Of a stretch of DNA of 64,000 nucleotides, positions 25,690 through 37,025 are shown piece by piece. Below the pieces are notes generated by a model that worked only from the letters and a program-made list of their open reading frames with translations, did not search any database and was not told where the DNA came from. The stretch spans positions 20,226,147 through 20,290,146 of the forward strand of contig CM063254.1 of NCBI GenBank assembly GCA_032158295.1, read 5' to 3'. The position numbers were made by a program, and so were the translations under genes. The first letter of the stretch is position 1. Every line of letters starts with the position of its first letter. The stretch comes from Pycnopodia helianthoides. Lineage: Eukaryota; Echinodermata; Asteroidea; Forcipulatida; Asteriidae.

Positions 25690-28600
25690 TTACTTTAAGT
25701 TGATGCGCCCTCGCTTGGTTGCTTGGTAGTCGCCTTCCTGCCCAGCTAACAGTTGATGTATCCTCTTGACTTTTTCTTTTCTCTCCTCATCTCTGTAAAA
25801 GATGAATAAGAAATTAATAAATGCAACAAGAAGATGAGAGCAGCGAGCAGATGAAAAAGATATCAATAACTTCAACAGTGATCACAAAAATAAATCAATC
25901 AATCAATCTGTTAAAATCTGTAACAAATTATTAACAGATTTCTGAATCCAGCACTTAATACACATCAATAACTTCAACAGTGATCACAAAAATAAATAAA
26001 TCAATCAATCTGTTAAAATCTGTAACAAATTATTAACAGATTTCCAATCCAGCACTAAAACACATTATCAATAACTCCAAGATATAATGGCAGGTAAAAT
26101 AAATTGAACAGTGATCAACAAAAAATTCAATCAATCTTAATTTGCAACAAAGTATTTCAGATTTTCGAATTAAACAATTGGTACACAATCAATAACTCCA
26201 ATAAATGTAAAGTTTTCACAGTTACACTGGCTTGTAAAAGATATCAATAAATTAAACAAAGATCAACAGAATAAATCAATCATTCTTAATATCTGCAACA
26301 AAATATTACAGATTTTTAAATCAAACTGTGGATACACAATTAATAACTCCAATAAATGTTCTCAGTTATTCTGACAGGAAAAAGGCTAAAGCACAAGAAT
26401 AAAGAACAAAACTTCAGCCATTTAGCCTCAGTTACATTAATTACTAGTTGCAAATAAATGTGTTAATTAATATGCAAATATTTAAATAAGAACTGAGTAA
26501 TAACAATGGCACCGACATGAAAAACTGAGAAAGAAATGCACTTTGTCATAATAAAGTATGTGTGAGATGTAGAATATAATTACTTATAGGCAATAGGAAA
26601 TCAACATTGGAAAATAACAATAGATTAACAATAAGTTAGCTGACAGTTCTATAAGTAGTTCAAACATAGATTTGTCTGCTCATTGTGTTTGTGTTCTTGA
26701 ATAACACCCAGTAATGGCTTCACTCCACCTAAGATTTATTAATCTAGAGCTGCAAGAGTTGAGGTTATTATGTTAAATAAACCCTCTATTGAATGTTTAA
26801 GAATTTGTGATAGTCAAGGAGTTCCACATCCCAATGTATACAGCTTCTTACCAAACAAATCATCCTGTTGATATACAGTAAACAAATGATTCTAATCAAG
26901 TAAAGGTTTTCTACCCAAATGCTATGTAACAGAGTACAATGTATGAATGACCCATTATTAACTCAAAGTTTACCTTTCAATCTGTTCTTTCAACTTCTCC
27001 CTTGCTATGAACTGAGTATCTTTCCTGATTTCTCTCATGGCACCCTTCAGTTCTCGTTTGTAGTTATGTAAAAGTCTCTGCTTTTCATTCTTCTCACTAC
27101 CTTCATTCCTTCTCTTCTTACGGATTGGATCATAGCTGTATCAAGAAATCAATACAAACTGATTGGTATCCTGGCTTCTGGTTAAGGCACCCCCCCCCCA
27201 AAAAAAAAAACTGATTGTGACTGTGGTTATGGCTATTGGCTTCATCAGTCATGTTAAAATAATCAATCTTATCATTGCTGGAGCCAAAGCTAGTGCTGCA
27301 GAAACACTTTCAAAGTTTAATACTTGAGACGAAAACAGATTATAGAGTCTTATCTGTTACAGACTAGCCACAGACCAAGACAAAGAGTTGTTAATACAAG
27401 ATTAATGACGTGTCCGAAATGGTGGCTACAGCTGCACATACTGTAAGGCTGTTGCTATTGGCATCCTATGCCCAACTTTTGTGATGATTAAGCTACAGTC
27501 TCCAATACAGACATGGCCTGAGATTGGTCTTGAGATCTACAAATCCTGCCAGAACCATATAAAATACCAATATTATCATCATGCTGACTTTAAGACCAAG
27601 ACAAAGAACAAGACAAAAAAAATAAGTAATCTAAAATTGAGATGGATGTTTAGATCAACAATTCATGAACGAATCCTTCCTTCTACATCCATACAAACTA
27701 TCCATCTTGGTTTATCATCTTAGATTATCATCTTGCATAACTCACTCTTCCTCAATCATGGGCTCAAACATGTGAAGAGAGTAAGGTTTCTTCTTCTCAC
27801 GCTGTAGACATTTCTTGGGTTTCTCATTCAGCAACTTCAGCTCCGCACTCAGAGATTCATGCAGCTCCTAAGGTCAAAATTCATACTTATTTCAAAAGAT
27901 ATCTCAATAATTATTAAATAAAAAGTTGACATGAGCCAGGCAATATTAGGGCCACATCTGAATTGGCGGCTATAGCTACGACTGTTGCTAAGGGTGTTGC
28001 TAAGGATGTCCAATACTTAATGCATGATGTAGCTATAGCTGTAGCCGGCAATAAGGACATGGCCTAAGATTGAGCCAATTTGGTATAAACAAAGTTGCTG
28101 CTTACAGTAAGAAGTACATTAGGATAGTAGAAATTTATATTTATTATTAGTAAGTTTTGTTGACAAATTGAGAAAACTGATTACCAGCCAGAATACCATA
28201 ATCATAGTGTATAAATACGGTTTGTGGCTGGTTCCCTCCTAATATTTAAGCAACAGTCAATAAAAACAACCTCAGGCTGTACTGAGAACTGAGCAACTGA
28301 TAGAGAGAAAGTTTTTATATTATTGTTGTCTCCATACCTGGATCTGCTCAGGGTATCTTTGGAAAGGTATACGTCCACTGTCCAACCATGCCCTCACTGG
28401 TGAAAAAATCTCTTTAGCACTTGCTAATTCTTTATAAAACTCTAGAAACTGTGACAGAAGACTTAGGCTGGTAGCAAGACACCAACATCTGAACTCATCT
28501 GTGTCCAGTTCCTGACGGTCTGCTTGTGATAGAACTTCAAGAATACGGACAGGCTGGATCTTGATGTTTCTACACAAATTGTTATAAACATTTAATACTG

Positions 28601-31600
28601 ATGAGTGACTGGTTATAGACATTTTAGACAAATTACTCTTCGAAAAGGGTAGAATCAAGTTCTTAAAAAATAGCAAAAATATTCTCCCAACTGGCATTTG
28701 GGATTCAGCATTTCTCAAGACATAGACTGTCTCAAAGTGTACAAGTTTATTTACAAACGAGGCAAAACTGCCAAATATTAAAGCACTTTAAGAGGGGGTA
28801 TTCTGATTTGAGATACTTCTAATACTCCCAACATAAATTTCTGACATCAACACATTTTCTAATTATTAACATTTTAGTAAATACCTTGTGACCTTACTGC
28901 TTGTTGACTGTAATCTCAACATGTTAATATTGCGACCAATAGGCTTGAATGGTGGGATAACATCATCGAGTACACCTTCCTCCTTCTTGGATGCAAGGAA
29001 CAAAATTCCTTGTAAATAGTTGATTACTTCTGGTACAAACCTCTTGGATAATCTGACATACTGGGGAAAACAAATGTCAACAGAAGTTTCTTAATGTTGG
29101 TTATCGAAACTTTAGGGTTTGATATAATATTAATAATAAATGTTTTAAATAGTGCCAAAATCCCCCTAAAAAGACACTCAAGGGGCTTTACAAAATCACA
29201 AATACAAAATGTTTGTTTGCAGATATAAACATTCTAAACTTTAACAGTTCTCATGAATTTGTTAGTAGAGTACGCTGCAATTATGCTTGAAGGAAGATTA
29301 TTCTAGTGGGATGCAGCAGAATATTGGATAGGCCAAGTATCCCAAAAGATACAACACTGGGATATTCAAGTTGGAGATCAGCAAAAGAAAGACATTTCAA
29401 AATTTAAACATAACTTTTCTTAATCTTGAAGTAATCACTGCTATAAATGCTTGTAATGTCACTAGATAAAGATGATAATTAATGTAAGATACTCAGAGAC
29501 TTACCTTCAGGAACACACTGCAGATAAACAGACTAGAGGCCACATCTTTGCCTGAGCGCACGGGACACTGCGTCAAGATCTGACCCATAAAAAGCATCGT
29601 TGGGGTCACGACACCATGTCGAAAATCAGATGTTGAAAAAAGTAAACTCACCAACTGGAAGTACATCAGCTGTTAATAAATTAATTTGAAGCCAGATTGT
29701 CAATAATGATCTTAAAAACAATTTGATGTCTGGGATCTTATTAAGCTCAAGACGATAAACTTATCCGACGGCCAGAGAAGATGCTTGATTGTGGTACTTT
29801 TTGGCAACATTACTGTAATGGTACAACAGTCATGTGAGCATTGTGCATTATTTTAAAACTGTTTGTGATGCAAAATTAGTAAAGTTGACTTATGTACACA
29901 TTATTGGTGAGCATGTCATTGTACTATCGCAGTGACGGCTTTACCAAGCATGTTTAATCGGCAATATCAGTTGATAATTTCTCATCTTAGTACTTACTGT
30001 CTGAACTTCTGGGAAGAAACCTCTACCTCTTGCATTAGTTACTTCATTGAATCTCTCATAATGCTCCATAATTAAAGCTTGCATACTCAACCCAGCATGG
30101 AGTGATGATTGCTGAGCAAGTTCATAGATGTGCCTAAAATGCAACAAAGAAAGTTAGTATCGGTAAAAAGTAAGATTTATATTAAAGATTTATTACCTCT
30201 TCTTGAAAGTATTTGTGGATTTTAGAAAAACAAGAGGTTTGATAATTTGTACTTTACTTTTCTAACAGTGTGCTCTGACAAACTTTGTTATAAATCTCAC
30301 ATAACGGTGAGAGAATCACAATCAATAATTTCTAATGTTGATTTCTCAAGAACAGAGCCTTTATGTTTCTTCACACACATCCTTAATGTTATAATTTCAT
30401 ATGTAGAGCGATTAACAATGAAATTTGTAAATAGTATACACCGGTCTAATAAAAACGATACAAAAATAAACTTTAAAAAAACCACAATCACCATTCTCTG
30501 ATCAATGAATTAATGTAACGAATTAATTAAGTTACACTTAATTAACCAAGTCAACAAGTTAATATTAGAGATACAAACAATGAAAAGCATGGAGGAAGCA
30601 CTCTGCTCAAAATAAAGAAAACAATTCCTGCTTATTACCTAACTATCTGAAGGTACAAGAATGACCTACAGACTACATTTAAGTCAAGTTTTTATGATAG
30701 TCTTTAATCTTACTTTGTGAGTCCATCCAGGAATTCTATCCTTGCTGTCTTCTGACTTAAGACATCACCAAAGTACCGCATTAATATCGTCAAGAGAGTA
30801 TCAAGTTTGTCTTTATTTCCTTCAGCTAAGCTTGGATGATGACAAGTTCGTATTCTTCCAATGATTAAGAGTTGATTACTGTCCGACTGACCACCCATCA
30901 TGTTAAAAAACTCCCCATGGTTCTCTGGTGCTGTTATACAATGTACAGATATCAAGTAATAAACCACAAGGAAAACTGAAGGGTAATTTTAAAATAATTT
31001 GGGGTTGAACAAAGAAAAATTGACTGGCGCAGGATTTTAACCAACAACCTCTTTTTCTTGGTTCATTACCAAATTAGAATGTAGAGATAACACAGTCTGA
31101 TCAAAATTCAACCATTTTAATTTTGTTATTTGTGTGAAATACAAGCAAAGATCATGTTCAAAAGTTATTGTTGGAATTGGTGATAATAAAATGAGCTCCT
31201 TTGCTTTGTAAGTGAAATATTTTAAACTTTAGAATGACAAACCTTTGAAGGTGTAAGGGAGCTCTGCTTTGGCATTTCTCTTGAGTGCTTCTCTGGTCTG
31301 TTACAAAAAACAAATCAAATATTCAGAGATATTTTAACAACAATTTTTGCATATAACACTTATTCAAGTTTCTCCTAAGCTCACATTTCATTTAGAAACA
31401 AAATTACGAATTTCCATCTCATTTCAAGGGAATATTTTGAGGAGTACTTACTTCTTTTTCCATGAATGGTATCCTTGCAGGGCTCTTTTCATTTCTTGAT
31501 GATTCTTCCTCACTTTCAGAGCTGTCTGATTCTAAATCAGAATGATTATCCTCATCCTCATCTCTCCTTCCTCCCTCTTCTTCTTCTTCCTCCTCTTCTT

Positions 31601-34600
31601 CTTCTTCCTTCTCTTCATATTCATCTTCATCTTCTTCCTCAATCTCTTCATCTGTAGCGTGTGAAAATTGATGCAAGGCAAAAGTAATTTGGGTTAGAAC
31701 AAAGAAAAATTGACTAGAGCGGGACTTAAACCTGTGTCCTCCGGATAATCAGTGCCGGGCTCTAACAAAATAAATATCAATTGTAAACATTTAGCACTCA
31801 ATTAATTTATCTGCATGGTTTGTGAGCCATGTAATAAACATGCAGTCTTATTTTGACGTTCGGTTTTCTTTATCATGGGCAAGTTAATAGCCACAAATCA
31901 ATCAATTAGATAGCCATTAATAAAGGTTGCCTTCTTGTACATGTCTTAATAGTAATAGATAGGAGTAAAATGTTGACATACCTGACTTGACACCAAGTTT
32001 GTTGGATTGATTTAGCTTGCCATCCTTGTAGCTTATTGGCACTTTATTGCTGATATTTAAGGCATACCTGGACAATAAAGCAAAGATAAATACTAAATTT
32101 AATTTATCCCATCTTCTCAATCCATAACAATGGCAGGAACTGAATTTGATCCTTTTGAAGGATGGTTCTAGGAGAAGTTCAAGAATTTCTTGAGAATTTC
32201 TCTATTAAAAATTTGAGAATTTTGAATGGTTACAAAATGCTAATAAAGAGGAACATCTATAGTTACACACAATTCTCCCCAAAACACACAAATAAGATTG
32301 TGGGATTCCTACGATTGCAATTAATGAATGTTTATACATTACCCATCATTAAGATCATCAGCTGATTGATGAGTAAACTTTCTTGTTGCCTCTTCTTGAT
32401 CTTCTTGTGTAATTCCAAGCATCCTTTGTCGTCTATCTTGTTCAAGCTTATCCAGTCTTTCTTTCTCCTCTTTGGCAATCTCCTCGGGTGTCTTCAACCT
32501 ATCTGTTGCCTAAACAATGTACAAATATATTAACACTTGAGATCACTTGTAGATCTTGACCTTTATCTAAAGTCGTGACCCCGGGAACTATCTTGACCTC
32601 TGGGGTACTATCTTAAGGTTGAGTATTGTTTGAAGCTTTGCATGGTGTGGAAAAATAGGAAGGAACTATCAATAAATAGTAAAATTGCGGGTACAACCAT
32701 GTGTAAATCTCTTTTGTGAGAGTGTTGGCTCTGAAAAAAGCCAGTGTGGCTCTAAAAAGAGCTGGTGTGGTCTCGACGTTTCGAACAGTATACTCTGCTC
32801 GTCTTCAGGAGAAAGACTCGAGTTAAACTCAACAAATACAGAAAGTGGTTATTCTTCATAGTTGCAATAACTGCATCAGGGATAAAGAAAGATATTTTTG
32901 TAAGACCCAACACCAATGCAGTGGTTATTTTTAATGTAGAAAAGCAGATTTTCTAAAGTCTTTAATAATTTTTCAAAAGTGTATTCTTCATTTCAATTTT
33001 AAAACCTGGAAGTTTATCCAGTCCTGTGTGGAGGAAGTAATGGTAGAGGGAAAGTTTGTTAGTCTTTCCTAAAATGTCTTCACTGGTGAGTGACAATCAA
33101 GAATACATTCATGTTGAGACTTAATATCAGACATACCTTTGCTTTCATGTCAAACATCAGTTCTCGAACAGCAATGTCGTAATCATCTGCTTTAGGTCGA
33201 TCTCTGGGGTTGATTTATCACGCTGAAATAAATAATTCCCTCACCAATTTATCAACCCAACTTTCAGATGACTCCAAATTTAAGCAACCATTTTTAATCG
33301 AGTCTTTTTCTTAATCTTATACTCTGAAACTTTGTCTGTTTGAAAAGGAGGGTCAATAATCTTTTCCTTCCCAATAGTCTCAAGTCTTGTGTAAGTTGTT
33401 GTCCTCAGAATATCAATTTCTTACAGAAGAGCAAGAATTACAGTATAACAGTTTATTTGCAACTAAATTTCAGGCTAATTTAATTGTTGTTTATAACTGA
33501 GAAATTATCATTTCATCCCACCACCACACTACTAAGTATTTTCAAGTCTACGCCAGACTTTGACTTCTCCGCATTTTGTTTGAAAAAAAGGTTATAAAAG
33601 GCGACAGGTCGTCAAAATAAGGCAATATAAACAGAGCAAAGCAGGTTATTTGATATTTACTTTGCATCTGTATTTATATAAGACAGGGACAATATCTGTT
33701 ATCATGTCTTCATGTACAGAGAAATCATTGATTCGGACTACTTTTCATGTACATACATTAGTTCCACCAATGAGACTAGCCAGAGTCCTCCAGTCTTCAT
33801 CCAGTTTCTCTGTCAGATTCAGCATATCTTCTTTCTGATGTTGACGTTCATACTAAATTGAAAACAGTCAGCGGATTGGAAAGGAATACAGCAAACTTGT
33901 AAGCTCAATTTTAAAAAATCACATCAATTACAAAAACATAATAAAAAAAATAGACTAAAAAATAATTCATAAGGAGTTCTATTAATTGCTTAGATCAGGT
34001 TTCCATCTGGTTTTGAGAAAACAATAAACACTGACTACATAATATTTCATACTCTACACCTTCTGGATTGATACATCAATTCATGAATTATAAAAACAAA
34101 AAAAACAATAACATTTTTGAAGCTTCTATTTGAAAACAAATTTCTCATTCTAGTGCCAGCTTTTCATTGAAAGTTTGTTTAATTCATGAGTTATCATAGT
34201 CACTTGTTTACAATATAATAATAATAATAACAAAAACTTATAATGCGCACAAATCCAGCCTGAATGTGTTCAAGGTGACTACAAGAATACAACACAAAAA
34301 CCTGTACAAAAACATACAAATACATACATGGAAAAGGACAATGAAATACAATTACATTGAGCAAGAAAAGGCTAGAGACATAAAATGCATTTTGAGTCAA
34401 GATTTAAAAGTACTTTAAATTCCACAAATGAGGAGCAGCTGTAGCAAATGCCCCATAACTCCCTCCCCTAACTTCTTTTGGAACAGGACTCAAAAAGTTT
34501 AGGGGCTCTCGATGATTGTAGACCAAGACGAGTGACGGAGGGAGAAGGAATGAGGCAAGAAATGTAGCCATGGGCTAAGCCATTGAGGGCATGATAAGCT

Positions 34601-36528
34601 AACAGACACATTTTGTAAGAAACTCGCTAACAAACAGGAAGCACAATGACAATATTCTTATTTCCATACATCATCGTTTTTCCCCGCCTTTTATAATTAC
34701 CTTGCTTTTCTTGGAATTTGCGATGACTTCATCTAGAATTTCCTGACGAGACTTTGGTTTAGAATCCTGAAGATAAACAAAATTATAATAAACCGAAAAA
34801 TATCAAAAGAAAATATTTTATTAATCACTAATAATAAAAGTCAACATTGTAAAATGTGTGCAAATATTTCTGCAGGTTAAAAAATATATTCCTTTATTTT
34901 AATTTTGATTTTACAAAACGATGACGATATTTAACGTTTGTACCATGAACATCCCTAAAGTAAAAATATTTGATTTGAAAAAAACATCCTTTCCAAACAA
35001 CCTTCCATCTTGGTCCTACCTCTTCTTTCTTATCATCTGTCTTCTTCTTCAATAAGAATCCTCCAAAGTGTTCATCTGCAACATACTTGGCTGTAGTCAA
35101 ACAAAACATTTAAGATAATGTTAAAGTTGGGGAATGATAATAAATCTTCTTTAAAAGAAATTTAGTTCTGAGTAAGAAATTTCAAATTGGTTTATGATAT
35201 TTCAAAACTGAAGGCTCTGATGAAATTGAGTCTCTCTATCATAACTAGGGTTGGGTTCGTTATGGAGTATTGATTCTATCAAATTGTGCAAAAAAGATTC
35301 TGATTTAAATATGTGAGGAAATTAATCTTAAGCAGCAATACCTCCCAACTTTCCATCTTCCTCCTCGTCATCACTCATGAGTTCTGTATCTTCAAATTTC
35401 TCTATATCAGCAAGTGACTGGCCATAATGTGTCAAGTCTTCATCCTCATTGAGTTGATAGGCGGACTCTCTTTCATGTCCTCTCTGCCAAACAATGTCAA
35501 AATTTAATCACACATTTCAGAAAACAAATCTCAAAAATTATTTTTGAGGGTCTAAAATAAAGGAAAAAATCTGAATTTCTTCGTAAAATGTTTTAAAAAG
35601 CTGGATTTCTAAATTAAATCCGAAAAGTTGCATCTCTGTAATTTGAATAGATTTTGAACATCTTACCTGTCTCTCAAATGCAAACCTCTGCATCATCTTT
35701 TCTTCAACGCTGAGTGTTGGGTCATTCTCTCCAAATCGTTTATCAATAAATTTATTAGTTTTGTTTCTTTGTTGATATTCCTTAAGGAGTGTGTCCTTTC
35801 GCTGAAAAAATAGAAGCAGAAAATGATTACAGCTGAAATACAGTGAACTGTTTGAATCACAAATCATACAACACCTTCCTGATGACCTCTTGCAACATCT
35901 TCACACATTGCTACTGTCTGCAAAGCTCACCATTTTAGGAGTCAAAATGCCAGTACAAATTATGGTAAGCATGAAAATGTTGCGTGGCCTAAATTTCACA
36001 CTGTCTTAGTACAGGGACATTTACTCCGAAATTTAATTGGGGCAACTAAGATTATTACGGCGATGACATCAGGTGAATTGGGTTGATCCTGTACTTCATG
36101 TTAATGTTGTCATGATGATGAGGTAAGCCATAGTTCTGAAATGTAGATGGTTGCAGGTTTATTTCCTATTCATGTTACCTTTTTTCCACAGGACTTGGAA
36201 AGCACGAACGAAGAAGACAATTCATGAAACAATGACAACTAACGTATAGGCCTATCATTGAAGGACAGACTGAAGTTATTGATTATTTACTCCTACACCT
36301 GTAAGTAATAGAAGAATCACCTCGTTCAAGATGACTGACCTTTTGGTTGGCTTTTGACCTTGAGACTCCTGGTAGACCTTTATCATGTTTGCTGATCTTC
36401 TTCCCAAGGATATGATGCTTCTGACGATTCAGACGAATTTCAAATGGATTATTCTTAACCTCTTGTACATTTTTGCCACGTTGCACTTTGTCGGATAAGT
36501 TCCTCTTGTTTTTCTTAGACTTGCCCAT
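25690..36528 (-). CDS. NOP14: NOP14 nucleolar protein (SSU processome), 19 coding exons
   Basis: Exons (minus): 36528-36340, 35801-35667, 35483-35342, 35090-35020, 34766-34701, 33852-33757, 33222-33137, 32509-32343, 32067-31982, 31651-31452, 31297-31243, 30930-30714, 30133-29998, 29669-29505, 29060-28885, 28569-28338, 27867-27746, 27135-26974, 25792-25690. Phases agree throughout except exon 7, which is one base short. Product about 868 residues (human about 857). Family marks: NPFEIRLNRQKHHILGKK and GLPGVSRSKA at the start, EKMMQRFAFERQ, LTHYGQSLADIEKF, an acidic tract (about 347-413), CHHPSLAEGNKDKLDTLL, and a basic end GQEGDYQATKRG. NOP14 assists nuclear export and assembly of 40S precursors and 18S rRNA processing in the nucleolus. 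A non-coding 5' exon probably ends at the 36892 donor and joins 36559. Confidence 0.96.
25860..26370. repeat. decaying tandem repeat in the last NOP14 intron
   Basis: ATCAATAACTTCAACAGTGA, CAATCAATCTGTTAAAATC and ACAAATTATTAACAGATTT recur. The first two copies (from about 25861 and 25965, unit about 104 bp) are almost identical; two more distant copies follow to about 26370. Non-coding. Confidence 0.8.
27410..28085. repeat. two related repeat copies in NOP14 introns
   Basis: 27410-27545 and 27955-28080 share a GGTGGCTACAGCT or GGCGGCTATAGCT start and a GACATGGCCTRAGATTG end, with an inverted AGCTATAG/AGCTACAG in the middle. They flank NOP14 exon 17 (27746-27867). Likely degenerate fold-back elements. 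Confidence 0.55.
30999..31075 (-). mobile_element. tRNA-derived SINE fragment in a NOP14 intron
   Basis: GGGTTGAACAAAGAAAAATTG precedes GACTGGCGCAGGATTTTAA, the same leader and box B as in the copies at 31689 and 58746. More diverged than those. Confidence 0.65.
31689..31764 (-). mobile_element. tRNA-derived SINE fragment in a NOP14 intron
   Basis: AACAAAGAAAAATTGACTAG is followed by GGGACTTAAACCTGTGTCC (reverse box B) and CGGATAATCAGTGCCGGGCT. Same family as 18534 and 58746; truncated before box A. Confidence 0.7.
32765..32830 (-). mobile_element. possible Penelope-like element terminus with hammerhead-like core
   Basis: On the minus strand CTGAAGA (32808-32802) is followed by a 6-bp stem-loop (GAGCAG with loop AGTATA and CTGTTC) and GAAAC (32782-32778). 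This matches the CUGANGA...GAAA core order of hammerhead ribozymes carried by Penelope-like elements. One C next to the stem is unpaired, so activity is uncertain. No reverse transcriptase is near; it sits in NOP14 intron 7. Confidence 0.45.
34200..34660. repeat. probable dispersed repeat in a NOP14 intron
   Basis: An ATAATAATAATAAC run is followed by ACTTATAATGCGCACAAATC, the 'cells in table' style tail typical of SINE or LINE 3' ends in these genomes, then 400 bp without coding or splice signals. Family not identified. Confidence 0.4.
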
Positions 36529-36892
36529 TATCTGTGTTGGTCCTTGTGCTTGTTCTAATCTAAGAAAAGAGTAAATGAGAATTCTATACAAATTTGAGTT
36601 TGACTACGGACTCCAGTGCCATGCTGCCTCCTTGGTCACCACACAATCATTGCAGCTGCTGCATGCACATACACACACACAGTACACACCATGGAGAATT
36701 CTACCTCTCCAACCATCATCCATCGCACACACAAACTCAACTGACAAAGTCACAAGTGCGAATGTTCACAAGAGACACTTCACAACATAACACTAGATTA
36801 ACAATTTTTCGCAAATCCTTTTCAGGTTGAAGGGATGTACACTTCAGAATGTCCTGGTATCGAATCCCTTACATATTTATTGTTTTCTTACC

Positions 36893-37025
36893 ATTTAATC
36901 ATCGGGTAGAAGTATTCAGTTGTTAAACATGTGGCTGTCTGTGATGTGATATGGCGACCGTGCTTTTAACAAGCCCGCCCTCACGTGGCTGGAGTTAGAG
37001 ATGACGAGATCACGTTTTCATCAAC
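36893..37025. promoter_or_regulatory. bidirectional promoter region of NOP14 and TCERG1
   Basis: The putative NOP14 5' untranslated exon ends at the 36892 donor on the minus strand, and the TCERG1 ATG is at 37026, so both transcripts must start in about 130 bp. It holds a GC box-like CCCGCCC (36974-36980) and a palindromic E-box CACGTG (36982-36987), the MYC/USF type. No TATA box. Start sites are inferred. Confidence 0.7.
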
